Positions 34,785 to 43,800 of a stretch of 64,000 nucleotides of DNA are shown in pieces. Source of the DNA: Petrimonas sp. IBARAKI (GTDB lineage Bacteria; Bacteroidota; Bacteroidia; Bacteroidales; Dysgonomonadaceae); NCBI GenBank assembly GCA_002356435.2, contig AP018040.2, positions 3,100,001 to 3,164,000 on the forward strand, written 5' to 3'. The first letter of the stretch is position 1, and each line of letters begins with the position of its first letter. The notes beneath the pieces are model-generated. The model searched no databases and was not told the origin of the DNA. It worked only from the letters and a program-made list of their open reading frames with translations. A program made the translations under genes and the position numbers.

Positions 34785-36542
34785 TTAATACTCCCTCTTC
34801 ATATAATGGGTGTGAAGCAAGTGATGCGACTTCTCCCCCAGCGGTTTTTCTAAGAAATCGGCATATATTGCGGTAATCTCCGGATTTTCATGTGATTTTC
34901 GTATCGCTTTATGATCGTCATCGTAATAAATAGATTCAGCACGTTTTTCACGTGTTTCCGCGTTGGTGGGAATGGGTTGTCCACCACCGCCAAGGCAACC
35001 TCCCGGGCATGTCATCACTTCAATAAACACGTAGGGTGAAGTGCCGTTTTTAATCTGTTCCAACAAAATTCCGGCGTTTTTGAGTGTATGGGCGACAGCT
35101 ACCTTAATAACCGTTCCGTTCAAATTTACGTCCGCCTCTTTTATTCCTTGGAAACCCCGTACAGAAGTAAAATTGACGTCATGTAGTGTTTTACCGGTAT
35201 ACACCTCATAAGCTGTCCTCAGTGCCGCTTCCATCACCCCTCCGGTAGCACCAAATATTACGGCGGCACCGGTTGATTCACCCAACGGGCTGTCGAACCG
35301 TTCTTCCGGGAGACTGGAAAAATTTACCCCCGACTCACTGAACATACGTGCCAGCTCGCGAGTGGTAAGCGAAAAATCCACATCAAAAAAATGTTCCTCA
35401 TCTTTTAGTTTAAGTTTCTCTTTCCAGTAATGGAATGCCCCGTCCATTTCAGGACGTTTCGCCTCATACTTCTTGGCTGTACAAGGCATGATGGAAACCA
35501 CCACGATGCTTCTCGGATCGACTCCCGTTTTTTCGGCATAATAGGTTTTTGCCACAGCGCCAAACATCTGCTGCGGTGATTTACAGGTGGACAGGTGCCT
35601 CAACAAACCCGGATAAAAATCCTCGATAAACTTGATCCATCCCGGCGAACAGGAAGTAATCATCGGTAACTCCCCGCCCGTCCTGATGCGGTGAAGCAGC
35701 TCATTCCCTTCCTCGATAATGGTAAGGTCGGCAGCGAAATTAGTATCGAACACTTTCGAGAATCCGAGTCGGCGTAATCCGGCAACCATTTGACCTGTAA
35801 CCAGGCTTCCGTAAGGCATTCCCATAGCCTCTCCTATTCCGACACGCACGGCTGGCGCGGTTTGCACCAGAACAATCTTTCCGGGATCTTGTAAGGCTGC
35901 CCAGACTTCGCTTACCGAACTTCTCTCCGTTATAGCTCCTGTGGGGCAGACCAGGGCGCATTGCCCGCAATTTGAACAGGCTACAAGCCCCAACCCCGAA
36001 TCGAGAAAAGTGGAGATTTTGCTTTTTAATCCCCGTCCCGAAAAATCGATTGCCTTTACTCCCTGCATCTGGCTGCAAACGGCAACGCAACGGCCGCACA
36101 GGATGCATTTTTCCGGGTCGCGCACCAGCGAAAGCGATGTTTCGTCTTTTACCAGCAGCTCCTTCCGGGTGCGAACAAACCGCCTAGCACTAATCCCTAA
36201 TGCATGGGTCAACTCCTGCAATTCGCAGTTTCCGTTCCGGTCACAAATCAAACAATCCTGAGGATGATTGGCCAGCAATAACTCAACATTTACTTTTCTT
36301 GCCTGCATGGCCCTCGGGCTGTTTGTAGAAATTTCCATTCCCTCGGTAACCTGGGTGATGCACGAGCGTAATAACGATTTAGCACCTTTCACTTCCACCA
36401 CACAAACGCCACACGACGCATTTTGCGATACATCTTTCAGGTAACACAGCGTAGGCACCTCTATTCCCACAGAACGGCATGCTTCCAGAATGGTGGCTCC
36501 TTCAGCTACCTGAACAGGACGGTTATTGATGTTAATTTCCAT
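34785..36542 (-). CDS. [FeFe] hydrogenase catalytic subunit, NAD(P)-linked group A (HydA2)
   Basis: A 585-residue protein with the same domain order as HydA1: [2Fe-2S] (C33, C44, C47, C61), His-Cys3 cluster (H93, C97, C100, C106), two ferredoxin clusters (C146/149/152/156 and C189/192/195/199) and the H-cluster domain. The first signature reads TSCSPGW (C298, S299) where HydA1 has TSCCPGW; the others are MPCTAKK (C354) and MTCPGGC (C512, C516). It also carries an insertion near 370-385 (HYWKEKLKLKDEEH). It starts 17 bases after the NuoF-GltD fusion and forms hydrogenase set 2. Activity is likely, but the Cys-to-Ser change needs explanation. Confidence 0.9.
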   Translation of the reverse strand: MEININNRPVQVAEGATILEACRSVGIEVPTLCYLKDVSQNASCGVCVVEVKGAKSLLRSCITQVTEGMEISTNSPRAMQARKVNVELLLANHPQDCLICDRNGNCELQELTHALGISARRFVRTRKELLVKDETSLSLVRDPEKCILCGRCVAVCSQMQGVKAIDFSGRGLKSKISTFLDSGLGLVACSNCGQCALVCPTGAITERSSVSEVWAALQDPGKIVLVQTAPAVRVGIGEAMGMPYGSLVTGQMVAGLRRLGFSKVFDTNFAADLTIIEEGNELLHRIRTGGELPMITSCSPGWIKFIEDFYPGLLRHLSTCKSPQQMFGAVAKTYYAEKTGVDPRSIVVVSIMPCTAKKYEAKRPEMDGAFHYWKEKLKLKDEEHFFDVDFSLTTRELARMFSESGVNFSSLPEERFDSPLGESTGAAVIFGATGGVMEAALRTAYEVYTGKTLHDVNFTSVRGFQGIKEADVNLNGTVIKVAVAHTLKNAGILLEQIKNGTSPYVFIEVMTCPGGCLGGGGQPIPTNAETREKRAESIYYDDDHKAIRKSHENPEITAIYADFLEKPLGEKSHHLLHTHYMKREY

Positions 36543-36559
36543 AATACAGCTTTTTCAGA

Positions 36560-39500
36560 TTAATATTTCACGTCACACCTCAGGCACCTCTCCACCTCAT
36601 TGCGGGCCTGCTCACCCGTAAATCCGCAGGAGATCTCGTTGAAATTATTCACCCGGTCTTTCACCGAAAGCCTCCTCGGAACATTCTTCGAAGCGGGTTT
36701 TGGATTTGCGGGCACAACGTTTCGATAGTCAAACGGGGGCGAGAGCAGGTAAAACCGGTTTTCACCCGTCAACATCCTGTCCATCGCAGCAGCGGCTTTC
36801 TTCGCCATCCCTATTGCCTCTGCCGCTGTTGAGGGGCCGCTTACCGCATCTCCCCCGGCGTAGACTTTCGGATCAGTTGTTTGAAAAGTGAACGGATCAA
36901 TAACGATTCGCCCGTCCCGGGTAAGCTTCATATTTTTTTCAGCCAGAAATCCGGAATCTACCCGTTCACCGACAGCCAGCACAACAGCATCACACGGAAT
37001 TTCTTCAAATACTCCGGTGGCAACCGGTTTTTTCCTCCCGGAAGAATCGATGCTTCCACCCGACATCCTTTCAATGTGCAGCGCTTTTACTCTGCCCGAT
37101 TTATCCGTTATAATCCCGTTGGGAGAAGCCATAAAACGATAGTTGATTTTTTCTTCTTCCGATTCCGATATCTCGACGGCGTTGGCAGGCATATCCCCTT
37201 TTTCACGCCGGTAAACGATGGTTACATCCTTTCCCAGGCGTAATAAACTCCGGGCCGTGTCGATGGCCACGTTTCCGGCACCGACAATAGCAACCCGCTC
37301 ACCCACTTTCGGTGTTTTCCCCACAGCCATCTCTTTCAGAATTGTTGTTCCCGCAAAAACACCTTTTGCATCTTCTCCCGGAATTTTCAAATCAATATTT
37401 TTCCATGCACCTATCGCCAAATAAATGACATCGAACTCATTTTTTAACTCTTCCAGGGAAAGGTTGTCTCCCAATCGCTGGTTGAACTTGAATTTCACAC
37501 CCAGTTTTTTTATCAGCCTGGCCTCCTTCCTCAACACTTCTTTCGGCAAACGATAATGAGGTATGCCGAAACGTGCTACTCCCCCAGCTTCGGACAAAGC
37601 CTCGTAAACGGTGATATCATGGCCGAGGCGTACCAGGTAAAAGGCTGCCGTAAGCCCTGCTGGCCCGGCACCTACAATGGCAATCCTTTTTCCGGTGGGA
37701 GGAAGTTTTTCTTTAATCAGTTTATGGTAGATCCCGTTCTCTTTCCCTAGCTGGTACATGGTATCAGCCAGGTACCGGTGGATCTCGCCTTGCGAAACCG
37801 GCTGGTCAAGCATTTCACGACGGCAACGCATTTGGCAATGGAAGTGACAAATCCTCCCTATTGTTCCCGGCAGGGGATTATCGCGCAGCGTAAGCTCAAA
37901 GGCTTCTTCCACACGGTCTTCCTTAATCAGTTCGATGTAACCCGGAATGTTCATGTGCAGCGGACAGCTATTTTCGCACAAAGCCATGAACAGCGACTCG
38001 CATGTCCCTGCATGACACCGTTTCTCCCGGATATGCTCTTCGTACTCGTTCCGGAAGTATTTTAACGTGGTCAGAATGGGATTGGGGGCGGTTTGCCCGA
38101 GAGCGCAAAGCGACGAATCTTTGATAACACCGCTGAGCAGCTCCAAGACCGTTAAATCGGCGAACGTTCCTTGTCCCCGGGTGATGCGGGTGAGAATAGC
38201 CAATGCTTGTGACGCCCCTTCACGACAGGGCGTACATTTTCCGCACGATTCTCCTGCGTTGAACTCCAGAAAATACCGCGCCACGTCAACCATGCAGTTG
38301 TCCTGGTCCATCACCACCATTCCTCCCGAACCCATGATGGCTCCAATGCCTGCCAGTGACTCGTAATCCACCGGGGTTGAAAAAAACTCCAACGGGATGC
38401 AACCGCCGGAAGGCCCGCCGGTCTGCACGGCTTTTACGCGTTTGGAAGTTCCTGTTCCCTCCCCGATATTGAACACAAATTGCTCCAACCTTGACCCGAG
38501 AGGAAGTTCTACCAACCCTGTATTCTTCACTTTTCCCACCAGTGAGAACACTTTTGTTCCTGGGCTTTTTTCCGTCCCCATAGCTGTGAACCATCCGGCA
38601 CCTTTTTCAATGATGACCGGCACGTTGCACCAGGTTTCCACGTTGTTGATATTGGTGGGTTTTCCGTACAATCCTTTGCTAGCAGGATAAGGCGGACGCG
38701 GAAGCGGTCGGCCCGCCTTCCCTTCGATGGAAGCAATCAATGCTGTCTCCTCACCGCAAACGAAGGCTCCGGCCCCTTCAACAATGTCCATCTTGAAACT
38801 GAAACCGGTACCCAATATATTTTCACCCATGAGCCCGAGTTGTTCAGCTTGCCCGATAGCCGTCCGAAGCCGCTTTACGGCAAGCGGATATTCTGCCCTC
38901 ACGTATGCAATGCCCTCACTTGCTCCCATGGCGTAAGCACCTATCAGCATACCTTCGAGCAACATGTGCGGGTCGCTTTCAATTTCGTTACGGTTCATGT
39001 ACGCGCCCGGATCGCCCTCGTCCGCATTGCAGATAACATATTTCTGCCGGGCATCCTGTTTTTGCATGATTGACCATTTTACTCCCGTAGGGAAACCTGC
39101 CCCTCCCCGGCCACGCAACTTCGACGCCATCACTTGCTCTACCACTTCTGCCGGCTCATAAGCCATAACCGCTTTTGCCAGGGCATTGTATCCTCCCACA
39201 GCAATATAATCGAAAATGTCTTCAGGGTCGATGAGGCCGGCATGGCGCAACACCACTTTCTTCTGTCCCTTAAAAAAGGGCACCTCATCCCAGTGAGGAA
39301 TATCTTCGTAACCCTTTCCAAATACCACCTCCGAAGTCAGGAAATCCCATTCATCGATGCGACACAACAGCTTGTTTTTATACAGCCTGTTTTTATGTAA
39401 ATTATCAATGATGCGTTTTACATCCTTCACTTCCACTTTACTGTAAACCAGCATAGGCTTGCCCGGCTGATAGAACATCACCATCGGTTCTTCAGCGCAG

Positions 39501-39694
39501 AAACCGAAACAACCGGCCTGCTTGAGTTTACAATCGAAGTTATTCTCCGACAGCACCTTTTCGAAATGATGATAAACCGTAGCGGCTCCGTTACCGATAC
39601 CGCAGGTCCCCATTCCAACCAAAATCATGGGAGTCGCCGGCAGGATCCTTTCCTTGTGCTGTTTTCTTAAGGTTTCAATTTCAGACGGTTTCAT
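36560..39694 (-). CDS. NuoF-GltD fusion: NADH/FMN subunit joined to NADPH:FAD oxidoreductase
   Basis: A 1044-residue fusion. Residues 1-100 are a thioredoxin-like ferredoxin domain. Residues ~135-550 are a NuoF core with 'RGRGGAGFPTG' (194-204), an SLBB domain and the cluster motif at C484/C487/C490 with C530. Residues ~571-660 are the Fer4_20 domain of glutamate synthase small subunits (CENSCPLHMNIPGY ... CHFHCQMRC). Residues ~668-975 hold two dinucleotide folds, GAGPAG (675, FAD) and GAGNVA (805, NAD(P)H), with 'VYRREKGDMPA'. The C terminus ends in C-L-R-C. It replaces the two ferredoxin domains of the set 1 NuoF-like protein. This layout would let set 2 use NADPH as well as NADH. It overlaps the NuoE-like gene by 4 bases. 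Confidence 0.92.
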   Translation of the reverse strand: MKPSEIETLRKQHKERILPATPMILVGMGTCGIGNGAATVYHHFEKVLSENNFDCKLKQAGCFGFCAEEPMVMFYQPGKPMLVYSKVEVKDVKRIIDNLHKNRLYKNKLLCRIDEWDFLTSEVVFGKGYEDIPHWDEVPFFKGQKKVVLRHAGLIDPEDIFDYIAVGGYNALAKAVMAYEPAEVVEQVMASKLRGRGGAGFPTGVKWSIMQKQDARQKYVICNADEGDPGAYMNRNEIESDPHMLLEGMLIGAYAMGASEGIAYVRAEYPLAVKRLRTAIGQAEQLGLMGENILGTGFSFKMDIVEGAGAFVCGEETALIASIEGKAGRPLPRPPYPASKGLYGKPTNINNVETWCNVPVIIEKGAGWFTAMGTEKSPGTKVFSLVGKVKNTGLVELPLGSRLEQFVFNIGEGTGTSKRVKAVQTGGPSGGCIPLEFFSTPVDYESLAGIGAIMGSGGMVVMDQDNCMVDVARYFLEFNAGESCGKCTPCREGASQALAILTRITRGQGTFADLTVLELLSGVIKDSSLCALGQTAPNPILTTLKYFRNEYEEHIREKRCHAGTCESLFMALCENSCPLHMNIPGYIELIKEDRVEEAFELTLRDNPLPGTIGRICHFHCQMRCRREMLDQPVSQGEIHRYLADTMYQLGKENGIYHKLIKEKLPPTGKRIAIVGAGPAGLTAAFYLVRLGHDITVYEALSEAGGVARFGIPHYRLPKEVLRKEARLIKKLGVKFKFNQRLGDNLSLEELKNEFDVIYLAIGAWKNIDLKIPGEDAKGVFAGTTILKEMAVGKTPKVGERVAIVGAGNVAIDTARSLLRLGKDVTIVYRREKGDMPANAVEISESEEEKINYRFMASPNGIITDKSGRVKALHIERMSGGSIDSSGRKKPVATGVFEEIPCDAVVLAVGERVDSGFLAEKNMKLTRDGRIVIDPFTFQTTDPKVYAGGDAVSGPSTAAEAIGMAKKAAAAMDRMLTGENRFYLLSPPFDYRNVVPANPKPASKNVPRRLSVKDRVNNFNEISCGFTGEQARNEVERCLRCDVKY

Positions 39695-40203
39695 AGCCGT
39701 GGGGTGTATTTGCTCAGGATTTTCATTAATTTCCGGGAATTCACGTTACTGTAAATAACATTGTCTATGGCTACGACGGGCGATTGTGCGCATTGTCCGA
39801 AACAGGCCACTGTCCTTATCGTAAACATGTTATCGGGAGTAGTGAAAGATGATTCAGTATCGTCACCGGTACGTTTAATACCTAAAATTTTTCCGATATC
39901 ATCCAGCAAGGCTTTTGAACCTTTTGTGTGACACGCTGTACCGCGACAAACGACAATCGAATGCTTGCCTTGAGGTTTTAAATTAAAGAAGGAATAAAAC
40001 GTGGCTACACTGTAGACCTGTGTATAAGGCACCTTCAGTTTTTTCGATATTTCGGCCAGCGTTTCACCCGGAAGATAGTTCAGGGGATTTTTCTCCTGTG
40101 CTTCTTCCAACGTGGTGAGCAACATAGCAGGCTTTCCGCGGTATTTTTCGATGATTTCATCGAGAATTTCCCCCGTAACGGGAGCGTTTATCAGTGTTTC
40201 CAT
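39691..40203 (-). CDS. NuoE-like [2Fe-2S] subunit (HydC-type), set 2
   Basis: A 170-residue thioredoxin-fold ferredoxin: 'CRGTACHTKGSKALLDDIGKIL' supplies the first two cluster cysteines and 'VACFGQCAQSPVVAI' the other two. It is the first gene of the 14-kb minus-strand block, preceded by a -7 box and a 26-bp palindrome. Its last 4 bases overlap the start of the NuoF-GltD fusion. It should bridge electrons to the NuoF part of that fusion. Confidence 0.9.
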   Translation of the reverse strand: METLINAPVTGEILDEIIEKYRGKPAMLLTTLEEAQEKNPLNYLPGETLAEISKKLKVPYTQVYSVATFYSFFNLKPQGKHSIVVCRGTACHTKGSKALLDDIGKILGIKRTGDDTESSFTTPDNMFTIRTVACFGQCAQSPVVAIDNVIYSNVNSRKLMKILSKYTPRL

Positions 40204-40289
40204 ACCCGCATTTTTTATTAAACAAAATCAACCTTTAAGACTTGTAAGAGATTAACAGTCATTCGACTAAACACACATTTCATCTTTTA

Positions 40290-40297
40290 CAAATGTA
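40290..40297 (-). promoter_or_regulatory. -7 box of the hydrogenase block
   Basis: On the minus strand this reads TACATTTG, an exact TAnnTTTG match, 87 bases before the first start codon. The expected -33 position falls in CTTT inside the adjoining palindrome rather than a TTTG, so activation may need a regulator. Confidence 0.5.
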
Positions 40298-40311
40298 GTG
40301 TATTTTCTTTG

Positions 40312-40337
40312 TAATTAAAGAAATATTTCTTTAATTA
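40312..40337. promoter_or_regulatory. 26-bp perfect palindrome, candidate operator
   Basis: The sequence centred on AAAGAAATATTTCTTT is perfectly self-complementary over 26 bases and lies 14 bases upstream of the hydrogenase -7 box, overlapping its -33 region. The length and exactness suggest a dimeric regulator site. It does not match the FNR consensus TTGAT-N4-ATCAA. Confidence 0.5.
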
Positions 40338-40574
40338 TTTACACCTGTTTTCTATTTGGAATAATTCTACATAAAACGCCCGTTGCCTTTGGCCAAAGAA
40401 CACATGGGACATTCTCCCGAAAGGAACTTTCAACTTGGAACAAAACACGCGCCTGAACCTAGTTTGTCTTTAAAGAAAACATCCATCCTCCAATCAAAAG
40501 CCGGTAAATACCTGATTAAAAATGACAACCCAATTATGAAGCACCTTAATATTCTTATAAAATAAGAAACATTG
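40338..40574. other. Intergenic stretch between divergent hydrogenase and SusC operons
   Basis: I see no gene here. A TTG-started 60-codon frame (40383-40565) has no ribosome-binding site or family resemblance. A small palindrome CTTTGGCCAAAG lies at 40387-40398. Confidence 0.4.
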
Positions 40575-40604
40575 TTGGAATAAAAAAGTTACTTTTTACT
40601 TTTG
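40575..40604 (+). promoter_or_regulatory. Promoter of the second SusC/SusD operon
   Basis: TTG (40575-40577), a 19-base spacer and TACTTTTG (40597-40604) match the Bacteroidetes housekeeping promoter (TTTG-N19-TAnnTTTG) in both boxes and spacing. Transcription should start near 40611, giving a leader of about 230 bases before the SusC start codon. Confidence 0.7.
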
Positions 40605-40694
40605 TGATCGTAAGGTTACCCTAAAGGGTTGTTGATTAAACGTGATAAACACATTATTTAACACACTAAAATATAAAAATTAAAAATAATTGAG

Positions 40695-40835
40695 ATGTAC
40701 AGACCAAGAAAGATAAAGGCATTTCTGTCAACCGTTTCTTCAAACAAAAATCCGGAAAGCCGGCAAACGGATTATTTTGCCTTTCCGGTCTTCCGACACG
40801 CAATAAAAACAGATTTGATTAACTTAAAAAAGTAG
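40695..40835 (+). CDS. Possible 46-residue leader ORF upstream of SusC
   Basis: An ATG at 40695 opens a 46-codon frame (MYRPRKIKAFLSTVSSNKN...) that stops only 3 bases before the SusC ATG at 40839. It is basic, lacks a signal peptide and resembles nothing I recognise. A long-stem hairpin (40752-40788) lies inside it. It may be a translated leader that couples to SusC translation, or a chance frame in the untranslated leader. Confidence 0.3.
   Translation: MYRPRKIKAFLSTVSSNKNPESRQTDYFAFPVFRHAIKTDLINLKK
40752..40788 (+). promoter_or_regulatory. Leader hairpin upstream of SusC
   Basis: CCGGAAAG (40752-40759) and, after a 3-base bulge, GCAAA pair with TTTGC-CTTTCCGG ending at 40788, giving a 13-bp stem with an 8-base loop. 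It lies 50 bases before the start codon. No T-run follows, so it is more likely a translational or attenuation element than a simple terminator. Confidence 0.5.
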
Positions 40836-40838
40836 AGT

Positions 40839-43800
40839 ATGAAAAAACAACTTATTTTGTTCTTAGCCCTCTTCTTCATAGGAATGGGGATTGTAACGGC
40901 TCAGACACAAGTACGGGGAACTGTAGTGGATGAGAACGAATACCCGGCCATTGGCGCAAGTATCCGGATAAAAGGCACTTCACAGGGTACGGTGACCGAT
41001 GCCAACGGAAAATTTACCCTTTCGGCACCCGAAAACGGAACACTGGTGATTTCATACGTGGGATACGTAACGCAGGAAGTTCCGGTGAGCACAACAGTAA
41101 ACATAAAATTAAGTTCGGATACGGAATTGCTGGAAGAAGTTGTTGTCACCGCCATTGGTATTTCCCGTAAAGATAAATCACTCGGTTATGCCGTAGCCAA
41201 TGTAAAAAGCGACGAGTTGCTTAAAGCCCGTGATGCTAACGTGATAAACTCTTTAGCCGGAAAAGTAGCAGGGGTAAGGATCAGTTCTTCTTCTGGAACA
41301 GTAGGAGGCTCTTCCAAAATAATCATCCGGGGGGCTAACTCCCTTGACGGCAACAATCAACCCCTGTTTGTTGTAGACGGCGTACCCATCGACAACAGTT
41401 CTCAGGGCAGTGCTTCAACGAATGTTGTGGCGGGTGTTGCTGACTACGGGAACCGCGCAGGAGACCTCAACTCCGACGATATCGAAAGTATGTCTATTTT
41501 AAAAGGTGCTGCGGCCTCCGCATTGTACGGTGCACGTGCAAAGAACGGAGCTGTGATCATTACCACGAAAAAGGGAGCGGAGGGACGCATGAACATAGAA
41601 GTAAATTCTTCCGTACGTTTCGAGACACCCCTGAAACTTCCGGATTTTCAAAATGAATATGCCCAAGGTAATTACGGAGTGTATGATTTAAAATTCACAG
41701 GGGGGTGGGGACCTAAAATTGCTGATGTTCAAGATCAAAAATTCAAAAATTTCCTGGGCGAGGAAGTAACCCTTCAGGCCTATCCCAATAATGTCCGTGA
41801 TTTTTATGAAACAGGGCACACCTATATCAACAGCGTTGCCTTTTCAGGAGGGGGTAAAAAAATGGATTATCGGGTTGGGATTACCGCTCATAATCAAACA
41901 GGAATTGTTCCGGGCATGAATATGGGAAAATACACTTTGTCGTTAAACAGCGGCATAAACTTCACCGACAACTTCCAATCACGGACTATCGTCAATTATT
42001 ACAATATTGATTCGGAGGGTCGCCCGGCGCAAAGTTCCAACGACCCCAACGTCTTAAGCAGTGCCATTAACGGATTACCGCGTACTGTCGATACCAACCT
42101 GCTCCGCGAAAACTGGATAAATCCCAAGACAGGGGAACAGATATCTTTGTCGTCAGATAAAACCGGCAATAATCCTTACTGGATTGTAAACAAGAATAAA
42201 TTTACCGGCGGGCTTGAACGCGTAATCTTATCAGAAACCCTCACCTATGAACCTGTTTCATGGATTTCTGTTTCCAATATTTTTGGATTGGATTTCTCCA
42301 CCGATAACCGAAAACAAGTTACCAGTGTCGGCACTTTCGGCGATTTAAAGGGGAGCTACTATACCAATAGTTACTATACCCAGATCATCAACAACGATTT
42401 CATGGTAACGGCAACCAGGAATCTAATGCCTGATCTTGAGATGAAGGTCATTGCAGGACACAACGTCAATCAGCGATATGTTGAGTACAATGGTCTGGAG
42501 GGAAAAGAACTTACGGTTAAGGACCTCTATGTGCCAAGTAATGTGGCCACAAAAGTACCTTACTATTCCAGCAGTTTGAAAAGACTGATTGGGGTATACG
42601 GAGATATCGGATTTGCTTATAAAAACTTCCTGTACCTGAATATAACCGGGAGAAACGACTGGAGTTCCACATTGCCGATAGAACACCGTTCCTATTTTTA
42701 TCCTTCCATGAGTTCAAGTTTTGTTTTCAGTGAACTGATACCTGTCAATGACATTCTTAGTTTTGGAAATCTACGGTTAAATTGGGCAAATGTGGGTAGC
42801 GATGAAGCTCCATACCAGCTTGACTATGTATTTTCACCGGCAACAACTTATTTTTCACAATACGGATTGGGCGGAACTTTTCCTTTCGGAGACATTGCAA
42901 CGGCGTTCACCGTTCCCCGTGTAATTCCCAGCGCAAACCTCAAGCCACAAAATCAACGCTCTTTTGAAATCGGCACCAATCTCAAGTTTTTCAAAAACAG
43001 AGCATATATTGATTTTACTTACTACAATGTGTTGACGAGTAACCAGATTATCTCCCTCGATATACCGCTCTCGACAGGCTATTTCGCAAAAAAGGTTAAC
43101 CTGGGTGCCATAGCCAACAAAGGGATCGAGCTGGCAGTGGGCGTAACACCCGTCAAAACAAGGAACATCGATTGGACTGTGGATGTAAACTTTGCCAAGA
43201 ACGAACAGATTGTAGAAAAATTGGTGGAAGAGAAGCCCGATCTGATTTACAATCTGGCAAGCGGTTGGTCTGGGTTACAAACTCAGGCAAGAAAAGGAGA
43301 AACCTTCGGTTTATATGGAACCAAATGGAAGAGAAATCCCGACGGAGAGTTTATCATCAACAAAAACACCGGCTTACGGGAAGTGGAAACAGGTAAATTT
43401 ATCGGGAACATTTATCCCGATTGGACAATGGGTATTAATAACTCATTCACTTTCTACGGGGTGAACTTAGGATTTCTTGTCGACATACGGCAGGGAGGTG
43501 TTATGTTTTCAAGCACTGCAGCCAGTGTACGTGCTTCGGGACGCGCCGTTGAAACCCTGGAGAACAGAGACAGGATTTTTATAGACAAAGGAGTGATAGA
43601 TAATGGAGACGGGACTTACCGTCCTAACGATGTTCCTGTACAATCCATGCAGGATTTCTGGGGGTGGTACTCTTCCGTATCCAATACGGAAGGTTCGGTT
43701 TTTGACGCCTCTTATGTGAAATTAAGAGAAGTAAGGTTGTCTTATACGCTTCCGGCGTCATGGATTAAAGGATTAGCCTTACAACGTGCCGAACTGGGCC

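Noticed and set aside
40313-40336. FNR/Crp-type site as identity of the hydrogenase palindrome
   Set aside because: The half-sites do not match TTGAT or TGTGA; it is kept only as an unassigned operator candidate.
40383-40565. 60-codon frame between the divergent hydrogenase and SusC operons
   Set aside because: It starts with TTG, has no ribosome-binding site or known fold, and sits in the promoter-bearing gap.
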